A DNA stretch of 64,000 bases from Methylomonas sp. LW13. GTDB taxonomy: Bacteria > Pseudomonadota > Gammaproteobacteria > Methylococcales > Methylomonadaceae. This document shows, piece after piece, positions 8,131-16,469 of the stretch. Each line of letters starts with the position of its first letter. The first letter of the stretch is position 1. A model generated the notes under the pieces. That model had not been told where the DNA came from. It saw only the letters and a program-made list of their open reading frames with translations, and searched no databases. The stretch covers positions 2,108,001 to 2,172,000 of the forward strand of contig NZ_CP033381.1 of the NCBI RefSeq assembly GCF_016865255.1, written 5' to 3'. The position numbers and the translations under genes were made by a program.

Positions 8131-9354
8131 ATGGCTGAATTTGTTTACACCGCCTTGGATGAGCGCGGCAACGAGGTCGGCGGCCGCTTGCAAGCCGACG
8201 ATATGGGTAATGCCGCATCACAATTGCGCCAGCGCGGTTTGCGAGTATTGGCGTTGCGGCAGGGGCGCGGCAGTAGCGGCTTTTTCGGGCAGGCCAATTT
8301 CTCGGACTGGTTGGCCTCGCAACGTTCGGTAACGAACACGGCGCTGATATTCTTTTTCAGGCAAATGAGTTTTATGCTGCGGGCTGGCTTGCCGGTGGCG
8401 CAGGCACTGGAGCTGGCCCAGGCGCAATTAACCAATCCGCGCTTGAATTTGACTTTACGCCTGATGCTGAAAGACATTCGGGTTGGCCAATCGCTGTCGT
8501 CGGCGATGAGTAAGCACAAGGCGGTGTTTCCGGAAATGGCAATCAATTTGGTGGTTGCCGGCGAAACCACGGGCGATTTGGACCAAATCATGGAAAGGCT
8601 GGCGATACATCTGGATAAAAGAGCCGCTTTGCGGGCGCAGACCATCAACGCGATGATTTATCCGGCGATTGTGGTGCTGGCGGCAATCGGCGTCGGCATT
8701 TTCATGGTGGTGAAAATCATCCCCAAATTCAGCAAGTTTTTGATGGGCAAAGGTAAAGCCTTGCCGCCGTCTACCCAGTTGCTGGTGGATATATCGGACT
8801 TCGTGCGCCAGCATGGCCTGTGGCTGGTCGGCGGTGCGGCGGCTTTGCTGCTGCTGGTGATATTGATTTATCAAACCCGTAACGGCCGTTTGTGGATAGA
8901 CCGGCTGTTGCTGCGGCTGCCGGTGATCGGCTCGTTGCTGGTGACCGGTGCCATGGCGCAGATGAACTGGGCGCTGTCGATTTTGCTGCGTAGCGGTGTG
9001 ACGGTGTTTGAAGCGTTGAAAATTACCGCTAATTTGCTGGGCAACCGGGTTTATGTCGATCAGTTGCTGGCCGCATCGAACCAGATTTTAGAGGGGCGGG
9101 ATATTGCGCGCAGCATCGATCATCCACGCATTCCGCCGCTGGTGGTGCAGATGGTTGCAGTAGGCGAAGGGACCGGGGCGCTGGACGAGGTGTTACAGGA
9201 ACTGGGGCTTTATTACGAAAAGCTGTTGGAAATTGCGATCAAGCGCCTGTCGGCCCTGATCGAGCCGGTGATGATTTTGGTCATAGGCTTGATGGTGGGC
9301 TTTGTCTATTACGCATTCTTTCAAGCCTTATTCTCTTTGGTATCGGGGCATTAA
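8131..9354 (+). CDS. GspF/PilC-family inner-membrane platform protein
   Basis: The 407-residue protein has two repeated T2SSF domains (about 65-190 and 270-395) and three membrane helices (about 170-195, 222-242, 375-400). It starts with the typical F-V-Y-T-A-L-D-E-R-G motif. The platform protein couples ATPase rotation to addition or removal of pilin subunits. The start lies 1 base after the ATPase stop and the stop is directly followed by the PilP-like start at 9355, indicating one operon. Confidence 0.92.
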   Translation: MAEFVYTALDERGNEVGGRLQADDMGNAASQLRQRGLRVLALRQGRGSSGFFGQANFSDWLASQRSVTNTALIFFFRQMSFMLRAGLPVAQALELAQAQLTNPRLNLTLRLMLKDIRVGQSLSSAMSKHKAVFPEMAINLVVAGETTGDLDQIMERLAIHLDKRAALRAQTINAMIYPAIVVLAAIGVGIFMVVKIIPKFSKFLMGKGKALPPSTQLLVDISDFVRQHGLWLVGGAAALLLLVILIYQTRNGRLWIDRLLLRLPVIGSLLVTGAMAQMNWALSILLRSGVTVFEALKITANLLGNRVYVDQLLAASNQILEGRDIARSIDHPRIPPLVVQMVAVGEGTGALDEVLQELGLYYEKLLEIAIKRLSALIEPVMILVIGLMVGFVYYAFFQALFSLVSGH

Positions 9355-9804
9355 ATGAGTTTGTCGAATTCAATCAAGCCGATTGCCGGCCTTGTTTTTT
9401 CAATGGCGGCACTAGCCGCGCAGGCTCTGGAAGCGCCGGCCACGCCGCTGCCGTTGACGCCTGCGGCGCCGAAGCAGTTGCGCGATCCGTTCACGCCCAG
9501 CGAACTGATGTACGAAACCGCTAGTGCGCAAGGGGGCTCAACGGCTGGCGCTTATGGGTTTATGCCGAATCAAGAAACCATGAAGGTGCCTAACCTTAAA
9601 CTACGCGGCTTATTGAATCCGACCGGCAAGGCCTTTATTGCTCTTTTGGAAGTCAGCGGTGTCGGTACTTTTATGGTGCGCGAGGGCGATGAATTCAATT
9701 TCGACCCCTCGCAACCCAAGAACGCCATCCGCGTCAGTAAAATTACCCGGCTGAGTGTGACCGTTGAAACCGGTACCTTGGGTTCGATCAGAGTATTGCG
9801 CTGA
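9355..9804 (+). CDS. PilP-like periplasmic/inner-membrane protein
   Basis: The 149-residue protein has an N-terminal signal/anchor segment (about 8-25), a Pro/Ala-rich linker with R-D-P-F-T-P, and a C-terminal beta domain in which 'LRGLLNPTGKAFIAL' and 'REGDEF' match PilP. PilP connects the PilNO complex to the outer-membrane secretin PilQ. No secretin follows; the next gene is on the opposite strand and converges. The operon therefore ends here, and the secretin must be elsewhere or upstream of the window. Confidence 0.72.
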   Translation: MSLSNSIKPIAGLVFSMAALAAQALEAPATPLPLTPAAPKQLRDPFTPSELMYETASAQGGSTAGAYGFMPNQETMKVPNLKLRGLLNPTGKAFIALLEVSGVGTFMVREGDEFNFDPSQPKNAIRVSKITRLSVTVETGTLGSIRVLR

Positions 9805-9821
9805 GCGGTTTTAGATAGGGT

Positions 9822-10466
9822 TTACTGATTGAGTATGTTTAGGTTGACGGCAATGTGGGCCAATTCGGTGGTGGTCTGCACCTGCAGTTTTTTCTTGATT
9901 TGCGTCGCGTAGTTGGCGATGGTTTTATTGCCCAAACACAGGTGAATGGAAATTTTCGAGACCGTCAGGCCTTGGGCCAGTAGCCGGAAAATATCGAACT
10001 CGCGCGGCGAGAATGCATCGATCAGCGCTTGATACTGCGCATTGGCGGAAGGCTCGTCCGCGGGTTTAAGCAGGCCGGGTTCCGTATAACCTTTACCTTG
10101 CATAATGCTTTCTATCGCCGGTAACAATAGATTCGGCGCCATGTTTTTAGTGATGTAACCTTGCGCGCCGGCATCCAAGGCACGCCGTACGTAAACTTGC
10201 TCGTGATAGATGCTGTATACCAAAATCCGCGCATTAGCATCCCGCGCGACGATCCGGCGAATGGCTTCCAGACCGCCGATTCCCGGCATGGATAAATCCA
10301 TGACCACCAGATCCGGCTTGGAGTCGCCATAAAGCTGAATGGCTTGTTCGCCGCGTTCCGCTTCGGCGATGACTTCGACATTGCCACTAACCGACAACAG
10401 CATGCGAAATCCTGCGCGTACCACAGCATGGTCGTCGACTAACAATATTTTTAGGGTGTTGCTCAT
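9822..10466 (-). CDS. NarL/FixJ-family response regulator (receiver + LuxR HTH)
   Basis: The 214-residue protein has an N-terminal receiver domain with the acidic pair D11-D12, phosphoacceptor D57 (VVMDLSMPG) and conserved K107-like segment (YITKN). A LuxR-type helix-turn-helix begins near residue 148 (SPREFDIFRLLAQG). This is the GacA/UvrY-like layout. No sensor kinase gene is adjacent, so its partner is unknown. It converges on the pilus operon with 17 bases between stops. Confidence 0.9.
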   Translation of the reverse strand: MSNTLKILLVDDHAVVRAGFRMLLSVSGNVEVIAEAERGEQAIQLYGDSKPDLVVMDLSMPGIGGLEAIRRIVARDANARILVYSIYHEQVYVRRALDAGAQGYITKNMAPNLLLPAIESIMQGKGYTEPGLLKPADEPSANAQYQALIDAFSPREFDIFRLLAQGLTVSKISIHLCLGNKTIANYATQIKKKLQVQTTTELAHIAVNLNILNQ

Positions 10467-10681
10467 GGCAGCGGTGGAATGGGTGGTGTCATAAATTTCG
10501 AAACGGGGCTCTGGATATAAGCTGCTGTTTCGGCCTTAAAATTGACGGCTATTATCCGGGAGGAAATTCCTGGATTGATGCGGGAAAAATTCTTTTTCTG
10601 AGCCGGGAAAATGCAGGAGTGGGAATTGCAACTGGCTATGTCAACCTATCGCTTCGGTTGGCCATTCGGCGCTGGACGCGA

Positions 10682-11566
10682 TTAGTTTAATTCGGCCAAT
10701 AACTGAGCGATCATGCCGTTGGCCTGGTTCAAATAACCGCTGCCGAACAGGTTGAGATGGTTGAGGATGTGGTAAAGGTTGTAAAGGGTTTTACGGGTTT
10801 TGTAGCCAGGGTCCAGCGGATATTCGGCTTGATAAGCCGCATAAAAATCGCGGCTGAAGCCGCCGAATAATTCGGTCATGGCCAGGTCCGCTTCGCGGTC
10901 GCCGTAATAGCAAGCCGGGTCGAAGATTATCGGTTGTCCTTGCTTATCCGAGGCAGCATTGCCGCCCCATAAGTCGCCGTGCAGTAAGGATGGGTGTGGG
11001 TGGTAGTCGCTGAAAAAAACGCCAATGTTCTCCAGCAGTTTAGAGCCTTGCGTTTGCAGCGTGCCGAGATAACCTTTGGCGGCGGCAAACCGTAATTGTT
11101 TGCCCAAACGTTGTTGTCGCCAAAACTCGACCCAATCGTCGTGTCTGGCGTTATGTTGCGGCGTGGAGCCTATGGTGTTATCGATGGGCCAGCCGAAATA
11201 GGCTTGTGGTCGCTGGTGCAGCAAGGCCAGTTGTTCTCCGAATAAGCTGGCGCTGCGGCTATGCAACGCGCCCAATTCGATGAATTCCAGCACCAGATAA
11301 GCGTGTTGTTGACATTCGCCAAAGCAAATCACCCTGGGCACGCGCACCGCGCCTATGTCGGCCAACTCGCGTAAGCCGGCCGCTTCCGCTACAAACATCT
11401 TCGCCAGGCTCGCCCGGTTTAGTTTGATAAACCAGTCGATATTGGCGGCTTGCAGCCGGTAGGCGCTATTGATGTCGCCACCGCCGATACTGCTTAGGCG
11501 GTGGTTACTTAGCGATTGGCCGGTTTGGGTTTGAAGATGGCTAACTAACGGTTGCAGCGCGACCAT
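10682..11566 (-). CDS. Fructosamine/ketosamine-3-kinase family protein
   Basis: The 294-residue protein has the protein-kinase-like fold of the fructosamine kinase family. The catalytic segment is LLHGDLWGGN (about 193-202), the DFG-equivalent is I-F-D-P-A-C-Y-Y-G-D-R-E, and there is an N-terminal Gly-rich region (SIGGGDIN). Family members phosphorylate sugar adducts on lysines so that they fall off (protein deglycation); bacterial substrates are poorly defined. It follows glnS by 14 bases on the same strand, so the two are probably co-transcribed. Confidence 0.88.
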   Translation of the reverse strand: MVALQPLVSHLQTQTGQSLSNHRLSSIGGGDINSAYRLQAANIDWFIKLNRASLAKMFVAEAAGLRELADIGAVRVPRVICFGECQQHAYLVLEFIELGALHSRSASLFGEQLALLHQRPQAYFGWPIDNTIGSTPQHNARHDDWVEFWRQQRLGKQLRFAAAKGYLGTLQTQGSKLLENIGVFFSDYHPHPSLLHGDLWGGNAASDKQGQPIIFDPACYYGDREADLAMTELFGGFSRDFYAAYQAEYPLDPGYKTRKTLYNLYHILNHLNLFGSGYLNQANGMIAQLLAELN

Positions 11567-11580
11567 GGTTAATTACTTTG

Positions 11581-13242
11581 CTACTTTGCCCAACTGTCGC
11601 GCAAGGTCACGGTACGGTTAAACACCAGTTTTTCCGCTGTGCTGTCAGCATAGTCCAGGCAAAAATAACCGGTGCGCTCAAATTGATAACGGGTATCCGG
11701 CGTGGCATTGACCAGGCTGGCTTCCACCCGGCAATCAGTCAACACTTCCAGCGAATTGGGATTGATGCCGTCCAGGAAATTATCCAGCGTGTCCGGATTG
11801 GGGTGGCTGAACAAGCGGTCGTATAAACGCAGTTCGGCGGGCAGGGCGTGTTGTTCAGAAACCCAATGGATTACGCCTTTTACTTTGCGGCCTTCGGGGT
11901 TTTTGCCTAAGGTGGCCGGATCGTAGCTGCAACGCAGTTCGATGATATTGCCGGCGTCGTCTTTAATCGCCTCCTCGCATTTGATCACGTAAGAACCGCG
12001 CAAGCGCACTTCACCGCCCGGCACCAAACGTTTGAAGTCTTTAGGCGGGTTTTCCATGAAATCGTCTTGTTCGATCAGGATGGTTTTGGAAAAGCTGACT
12101 TCCCGGCTGCCCATTTTCGGTTTTTGCGGATGGTTGGCGATTTGATAAGTTTCGGTTTTACCGTCTTCCCAGTTGCCGATCACCACTTTTAAGGGTCTCA
12201 ACACAGCCATCGCTCTGGGCGCGCGTTCGTTCAAGTCTTCGCGGATGCAGTTTTCCAAGACACCCATTTCGATCCAGGAATCGTTTTTGGTGACGCCGAT
12301 GCGTTCGCAGAAATCGCGAATCGCTTCCGGCGTAAAACCGGCTCGGCGTAGGCCGGAAATGGTCGGCATGCGGGGATCGTCCCAGCCGTTGACGTGCTTT
12401 TCGGTGACCAGTTGCAGCAATTTACGCTTGCTGACGATGGTATATTCCAATTGCAGGCGCGCGAACTCAATTTGTTGCGGATGGCAAGGGGTTTGCAACT
12501 TGTCCAGCACCCAGTCGTATAAAGGGCGGTGATCTTCAAATTCCAGGGTGCAGATCGAGTGGGTGATGCCTTCCAAAGCATCGGAAATGCAATGGGTGTA
12601 GTCGTACATCGGATACAAACACCAGGCATCGCCGGTGCGTTGGTGATGGACGCGGCGGATGCGGTAGATGGTCGGGTCGCGCATATTGATGTTGGGTGAG
12701 GCCATATCGATTTTAGCGCGCAGCACATATTGGCCGTCGGCAAATTCGCCGGCGCGCATACGGGTGAACAAATCCAGGTTTTCTTCGATGGAGCGGCTAC
12801 GGTCTGGGCTTTCTTTGCCGGGTTCGGTCAAGGTGCCGCGGTCGGCGCGCATTTGTTCAGGCGTCGAGCTATCCACATAGGCATCGCCTTGTTTAATCAA
12901 CTGCACCGCGTAAGCGTAGAGTTGTTCGAAATAGTCGGAAGCGTGATATTTTCCGGCCCATTTAAACCCTAACCATTGCACGTCGCGTTCGATGGCTTCC
13001 ATATATTCGACGCTTTCTTTTTCCGGGTTAGTGTCGTCGAAGCGCAAATTGCAAGTGCCGTTGTTTTCGGCTGCCAGCGTGAAATTGAGGCAAATCGATT
13101 TGGCGTGGCCGATGTGCAGATAACCATTGGGCTCGGGAGGAAAGCGGGTGGCGACTTTGCCGTTGTTTTTGTTGGCGGCTAGATCGGCGGCAATGATGTG
13201 TCTGATAAAGTTGGATGAAACTGGGCTATCGGAAGCTGACAT
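11581..13242 (-). CDS. glnS: Glutaminyl-tRNA synthetase
   Basis: This is a 553-residue class I synthetase that charges tRNA-Gln. The HIGH motif occurs as [12 protein letters not shown] (about 36-47) and the KMSKS equivalent as V-S-K-R-K-L (about 270). Length and C-terminal anticodon-binding beta barrels match bacterial GlnRS rather than the non-discriminating GluRS. The fructosamine-kinase gene lies immediately downstream. The upstream gap to rpoH (13243-13484) is divergent and contains the CIRCE element. Confidence 0.96.
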   Translation of the reverse strand: MSASDSPVSSNFIRHIIAADLAANKNNGKVATRFPPEPNGYLHIGHAKSICLNFTLAAENNGTCNLRFDDTNPEKESVEYMEAIERDVQWLGFKWAGKYHASDYFEQLYAYAVQLIKQGDAYVDSSTPEQMRADRGTLTEPGKESPDRSRSIEENLDLFTRMRAGEFADGQYVLRAKIDMASPNINMRDPTIYRIRRVHHQRTGDAWCLYPMYDYTHCISDALEGITHSICTLEFEDHRPLYDWVLDKLQTPCHPQQIEFARLQLEYTIVSKRKLLQLVTEKHVNGWDDPRMPTISGLRRAGFTPEAIRDFCERIGVTKNDSWIEMGVLENCIREDLNERAPRAMAVLRPLKVVIGNWEDGKTETYQIANHPQKPKMGSREVSFSKTILIEQDDFMENPPKDFKRLVPGGEVRLRGSYVIKCEEAIKDDAGNIIELRCSYDPATLGKNPEGRKVKGVIHWVSEQHALPAELRLYDRLFSHPNPDTLDNFLDGINPNSLEVLTDCRVEASLVNATPDTRYQFERTGYFCLDYADSTAEKLVFNRTVTLRDSWAK

Positions 13243-13387
13243 GTTCGAGTAAATGGCTGTGGTTATTTATGAGGTGGGCGGCGAATATCGGGTCAGTCGC
13301 CATTTTAACGAGTTTGGTCGGAATTCGTAAAGGCGGCATCATCAGCCGATTTTGCATCAAAATTGACGCAGAATTCATCGTAAACAA

Positions 13388-13416
13388 TTGTATTAAAAGA
13401 TTTTTACTAAATTATT
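13388..13416 (+). promoter_or_regulatory. Possible sigma-70 promoter of rpoH
   Basis: TTGTAT (13388-13393) and ATTATT (13411-13416) are separated by 17 bases and lead toward rpoH. The -10 box overlaps the start of the CIRCE operator, which would let HrcA block it. The match is modest. Confidence 0.35.
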
Positions 13417-13441
13417 AGCACTCTTGTTGATCGAGTGCTAG
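13415..13441. promoter_or_regulatory. CIRCE element (HrcA operator) upstream of rpoH
   Basis: TTAGCACTC (13415-13423), a 9-base spacer, then GAGTGCTAG (13433-13441). The consensus is TTAGCACTC-N9-GAGTGCTAA, so only the last base differs. It lies 44 bases before the rpoH start. HrcA represses heat-shock genes at CIRCE; here it would place synthesis of the heat-shock sigma factor under HrcA. Confidence 0.93.
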
Positions 13442-13484
13442 AATTTGGTCATCGTTAATTTATTCCACCGGAAACGAGGGTGAT

Positions 13485-14339
13485 ATGAACAATAGCTTGG
13501 CTTTACCGATCAATTTATCGGTTGGGACGTTTGATTCTTATTTAAGCCTGATATCTCAAATGCCCAAACTCAGCGTTGAGCAGGAGCAAGACCTGGCGTT
13601 GCGTTACCGGGATGAAGGCGATCTGAACGCCGCGCGCGAGCTGGTGATGTCTAATCTGCGTTTTGTGGCGCATGTGGCCAGAGGCTATGCCGGTTACGGC
13701 TTGCCATTGGCGGACATTGTGCAGGAAGGCAACATCGGCTTGATGAAAGCGGTAAAACGTTTCGACCCGGACATGGGCGTGCGTCTGGTGTCTTTTGCCG
13801 TACATTGGATCAAAGCTGAAATCCACGAATATGTGATCAAAAACTGGCGCATTGTCAAAGTTGCGACGACCAAAGCGCAGCGCAAACTGTTTTTTAATCT
13901 GCGTAAATTCAAAAAGGACTTGAGCTATCTCTCGCAAGACGATGCGGAAGCGATTGCGGAAAACCTGGATGTCGATGTTAAAACCGTTTACGAAATGGAA
14001 CGGCGGTTGGACGGTCGCGATGTAGGGCTTGAGCCGAGTGGCGACGACAGCGAAGATCATGTGCAAGCGCCTATCGCTTATCTGGAACAACACGGTGCCG
14101 ATCCGGCTTTATTGCTGGAAAATAGTGACTGGGAAGACCGCAAAGAAGAATTGCTGATGGATGCGATGGATAGTTTGGACGACAGAAGTCGCGACATTCT
14201 GGCTAGCCGCTGGCTGGTGGAAGACAAAGCCACTTTGCACGAATTGGCGGATCGTTATCAAGTCTCGGCCGAGCGCATCAGGCAGTTGGAACAAAATGCC
14301 ATGAAAAAGCTGAAAGCAGCGGTGAGCTTGGCGGCGTAA
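13485..14339 (+). CDS. rpoH: RNA polymerase sigma-32 (heat-shock sigma factor)
   Basis: The 284-residue protein has sigma-70 regions 1.2, 2 (including LVMSNLRFVAHVARGYAGYG and the DIVQEGNIGLMKAVKRFDP core), 3 and 4. The RpoH box Q-R-K-L-F-F-N-L-R (about 132-140), diagnostic for sigma-32, is present. It directs RNA polymerase to chaperone and protease genes after heat or folding stress. A strong ribosome site (ACGAGGGTG) precedes the ATG. The CIRCE operator just upstream suggests HrcA control in addition to the usual post-transcriptional control. tRNA-Leu follows. Confidence 0.96.
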   Translation: MNNSLALPINLSVGTFDSYLSLISQMPKLSVEQEQDLALRYRDEGDLNAARELVMSNLRFVAHVARGYAGYGLPLADIVQEGNIGLMKAVKRFDPDMGVRLVSFAVHWIKAEIHEYVIKNWRIVKVATTKAQRKLFFNLRKFKKDLSYLSQDDAEAIAENLDVDVKTVYEMERRLDGRDVGLEPSGDDSEDHVQAPIAYLEQHGADPALLLENSDWEDRKEELLMDAMDSLDDRSRDILASRWLVEDKATLHELADRYQVSAERIRQLEQNAMKKLKAAVSLAA

Positions 14340-14346
14340 AAAATGT

Positions 14347-14374
14347 TTGGCATTTCTGAAAAACTGAGTATAAT
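14347..14374 (+). promoter_or_regulatory. Promoter of tRNA-Leu
   Basis: TTGGCA (14347-14352), 16 bases, TATAAT (14369-14374), a near-consensus sigma-70 promoter ending 12 bases before the tRNA. It starts only 8 bases after the rpoH stop. Confidence 0.8.
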
Positions 14375-14386
14375 GCTGCTTTCTTT

Positions 14387-14471
14387 GCCGGGGTGGTGAA
14401 ACTGGTAGACGCGCCGGATTCAAAATCCGGTTCCGAAAGGAGTGTCGGTTCGATTCCGACCCTCGGTACCA
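14387..14471 (+). tRNA. tRNA-Leu (anticodon CAA)
   Basis: An 85-base tRNA with long variable arm and encoded CCA. The anticodon stem CCGGA/TCCGG encloses loop TTCAAAA, giving anticodon CAA (reads UUG). The T arm is GTCGGTTCGATTCCGAC. The acceptor stem pairs GCCGGGG with CCTCGGT, so the first pair is G-U. Its 3' end holds the left copy of the 17-bp integration repeat, so the tRNA is reconstituted by the inserted element. Confidence 0.95.
14449..14465 (+). other. attL core in the 3' end of tRNA-Leu
   Basis: The 17 bases TTCGATTCCGACCCTCG within the T arm and acceptor stem are repeated exactly at 28760-28776. This is the standard layout of tyrosine-integrase insertion into a tRNA gene. Confidence 0.9.
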
Positions 14472-14504
14472 TTGATTAATGCAATCAAATGCAAAGAGAA
14501 GTAC

Positions 14505-14538
14505 AAACCCGCAAGCCGACTGGCTTAGCGGGTTTTTT
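14505..14538 (+). terminator. Rho-independent terminator after tRNA-Leu
   Basis: Stem AAACCCGC-AAGCC / GGCTT-(A)-GCGGGTTT with loop GACT, ending in a T run. A close copy lies at 28815-28848, in the same position relative to attR and the second integrase, so each element brought its own terminator. Confidence 0.88.
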
Positions 14539-14584
14539 ATTGTGCAAAGAAATGCAGCGAAATGCAGGTGCATGCAACTAAAAG

Positions 14585-14645
14585 TGTGTCCTTCATTGTG
14601 TCCTTTTCTATAATGCCTCTTGCCGAGGACACAATAGAGGACACA
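14585..14645. repeat. Putative integrase arm-type sites, left end
   Basis: TGTGTCCTT occurs at 14585-14593 and 14597-14605, and its inverse AGGACACA at 14626-14633 and 14638-14645, just before the integrase ATG. Two further direct copies lie near attR (28689-28709). Their position suggests arm-type binding sites that could also autoregulate int. Confidence 0.7.
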
Positions 14646-14647
14646 CT

Positions 14648-15901
14648 ATGGCACTCCAACTCAATAAAGACACAGTCTACAGAGCGGCAAAAGCGCGCGA
14701 TAAAGAATACTTTATCAACGACGGCGGCGGACTCTATCTCGTCGTCGGGAAAAACGGCACCAAGATATGGAAATTCATTTTCTCGTTTGAAGGGAAGCGG
14801 AAAAAACTCTCATTCGGCGTGTATCCGGATACCACCTTGGAAAACGCCAGGCGCAAAGCTGATGATGCTAGAAACAGCCTTGCCAACGGCATCGATCCCA
14901 GCGAAATCAGAAAGCAAGCCCGGGCGGAAATTACCCAAGCCGCCGAAGATCAAAGTCGAGTAAACGCCGGCCTTCCCATTGTCAACAGTTTCGAAGACAT
15001 CGCCCGGCAATGGATGGACTCAGCATCCCATACAGTCCGCGCCGTGACCAACCAAAAGAAAATCCGCCGCTTCGAACTCTACGTATTTCCGGAAATCGGC
15101 AAAATACCCATAGGCGAAGTGAAATCGCCCGACATATTTGCGGTCGTCCGCCCACTCATCATCAAAAAGCAACTGGAAACCGCCCACCGCGTGCGTGCGG
15201 ACATTAGCGCGGCTTTTGCCTATGCCATCGCTCACGGCTATACCGACTACGATCCAGCGCAAGCCGTTGGCGCCCAAATTCCGGCGCAAAAAGTCAAACA
15301 CAACGCCGCAGTCACCGAGCCAAAGCAAGTTGGCCAATTACTGCGGGACATCTCCAACTACCAAGGCACCTTTGTCGTGCAATGCGCGTTAAGACTCTCG
15401 CCATACCTGTTCCAGCGGCCTGGCGAGATTCGACAGATGGAATGGAAAGACATCGATCTTGCGGCGATGGAGTGGCGTTACTTCGTCACCAAAACGGAAA
15501 CACAACACATAGTCCCATTGTCGCGTCAGGCTATAGAGATTTTGGAAGCCATCAAGCCGTTAACCGGTATTGGCCAGTATGTTTTTCCCTCCAGCCGTGG
15601 CGATGGTAGGCCTATGTCAGATGGCACCATCCGCACCGCGCTTAAAACCCTTGGATACCAACGTGAAGAAATGAGTGCTCACGGTTTCAGAACCACCGCA
15701 TCGACCTTGCTCAATGAACAAGGCTGGTCGCCGGATGCGATAGAACGCCAACTCTGCCACATGCCCAAGGACCAAGTCCGCGCTGCGTACAATCGCGCTC
15801 AATATCTGGAAGAACGCCGGCGGATGATGCAGAGCTGGGCTGATTACCTGGATGGACTAAAAGCCGGCGCTCAGATCATACCGTTTCAACGCCAGGCATA
15901 A
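14648..15901 (+). CDS. int: P4-type tyrosine integrase
   Basis: The 417-residue integrase has an N-terminal arm-binding domain of the DUF4102 type (YRAAKARDKEYFINDGGGLYL, about 10-90), a SAM-like core-binding domain and a C-terminal catalytic domain. Catalytic residues are visible: Arg in Q-R-P-G-E-I, H-G-F-R (HxxR), the His of L-C-H-M and Tyr in A-A-Y-N-R-A. It inserts the element into the adjacent tRNA-Leu. The ATG lies 3 bases after the last putative arm site. The pseudogene at 28934-30074 is a close relative. Confidence 0.95.
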   Translation: MALQLNKDTVYRAAKARDKEYFINDGGGLYLVVGKNGTKIWKFIFSFEGKRKKLSFGVYPDTTLENARRKADDARNSLANGIDPSEIRKQARAEITQAAEDQSRVNAGLPIVNSFEDIARQWMDSASHTVRAVTNQKKIRRFELYVFPEIGKIPIGEVKSPDIFAVVRPLIIKKQLETAHRVRADISAAFAYAIAHGYTDYDPAQAVGAQIPAQKVKHNAAVTEPKQVGQLLRDISNYQGTFVVQCALRLSPYLFQRPGEIRQMEWKDIDLAAMEWRYFVTKTETQHIVPLSRQAIEILEAIKPLTGIGQYVFPSSRGDGRPMSDGTIRTALKTLGYQREEMSAHGFRTTASTLLNEQGWSPDAIERQLCHMPKDQVRAAYNRAQYLEERRRMMQSWADYLDGLKAGAQIIPFQRQA

Positions 15902-15948
15902 CCCCTTAACCAATGTTTTTCAAAAAAATTAAAATAGTTTTTAAAAAA

Positions 15949-16017
15949 CCCAGCATACCCAGCACAGTCAGCACTATCAAGGCTTACAGAGGATATAACC
16001 CAGCATTCAACCCAGCA
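15949..16017. repeat. Iteron cluster I (CCCAGCA), putative replication site
   Basis: Four exact CCCAGCA copies (15949, 15958, 15999, 16011) and one degenerate copy (15968) lie beside an AT-rich tract (15911-15948). They are in the opposite orientation to the TGCTGGG copies at 23773-23877. P4 likewise has two iteron regions, ori and crr, recognised by its alpha protein. Confidence 0.75.
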
Positions 16018-16030
16018 CAAAAACAAAAAA

Positions 16031-16288
16031 TCAGGGCGGAGAAATCCCGTTTAACAGTTTGTTGCGTTCGTCCTTGCTCAGCGTATTCAGCAAATTGGCC
16101 GCTAGTTGTAGCGTGGAGTTGGCCGGCGGGTTAATCCAGCGCGTGAACGACTTGGTTTCGACAAACCTTGCCTGGCATAGCGGGTTTTTGCATTCGCAAT
16201 ACAAGTCGACGACGGTTTTTCTTTCGGTGAGGTTGTTGCGGGAGGTGATCCGCGCTTTTTCTTGGCAATTCGGGCAATAAACGGACAT
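16031..16288 (-). CDS. Ogr/Delta-family zinc-finger transcriptional activator
   Basis: The start chosen is the ATG ending at 16288 (M-S-V-Y-C-P-N-C), preceded by AGGA; a longer frame reaches 16318. Cysteines C5, C8, C31/C33 and C38 match the C-x2-C-x22-C-x4-C zinc site of P2 Ogr and P4 Delta, followed by aromatic residues as in that family. These proteins activate late promoters of P2-like phages. In P4, Delta turns on helper late genes. Its presence suggests a P2-like helper. Transcription runs opposite to the rest of the satellite. Confidence 0.8.
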   Translation of the reverse strand: MSVYCPNCQEKARITSRNNLTERKTVVDLYCECKNPLCQARFVETKSFTRWINPPANSTLQLAANLLNTLSKDERNKLLNGISPP

Positions 16289-16469
16289 GGCGGCCTGTTC
16301 CTGGATCGAAAGCGGCATTATGCCTTGTCATCCGGCAATATTGGACCCTTGCGGCGGTTTTTGATTATGATGCATTCAACCGGATAGCCCGACGGGGCGA
16401 AAAGCGGGTGTCGCTAGCCTGTTTCCGGTTTTCCCTTTTTAGCGGCTTTCACTTTAGCGGAGTGAATAA

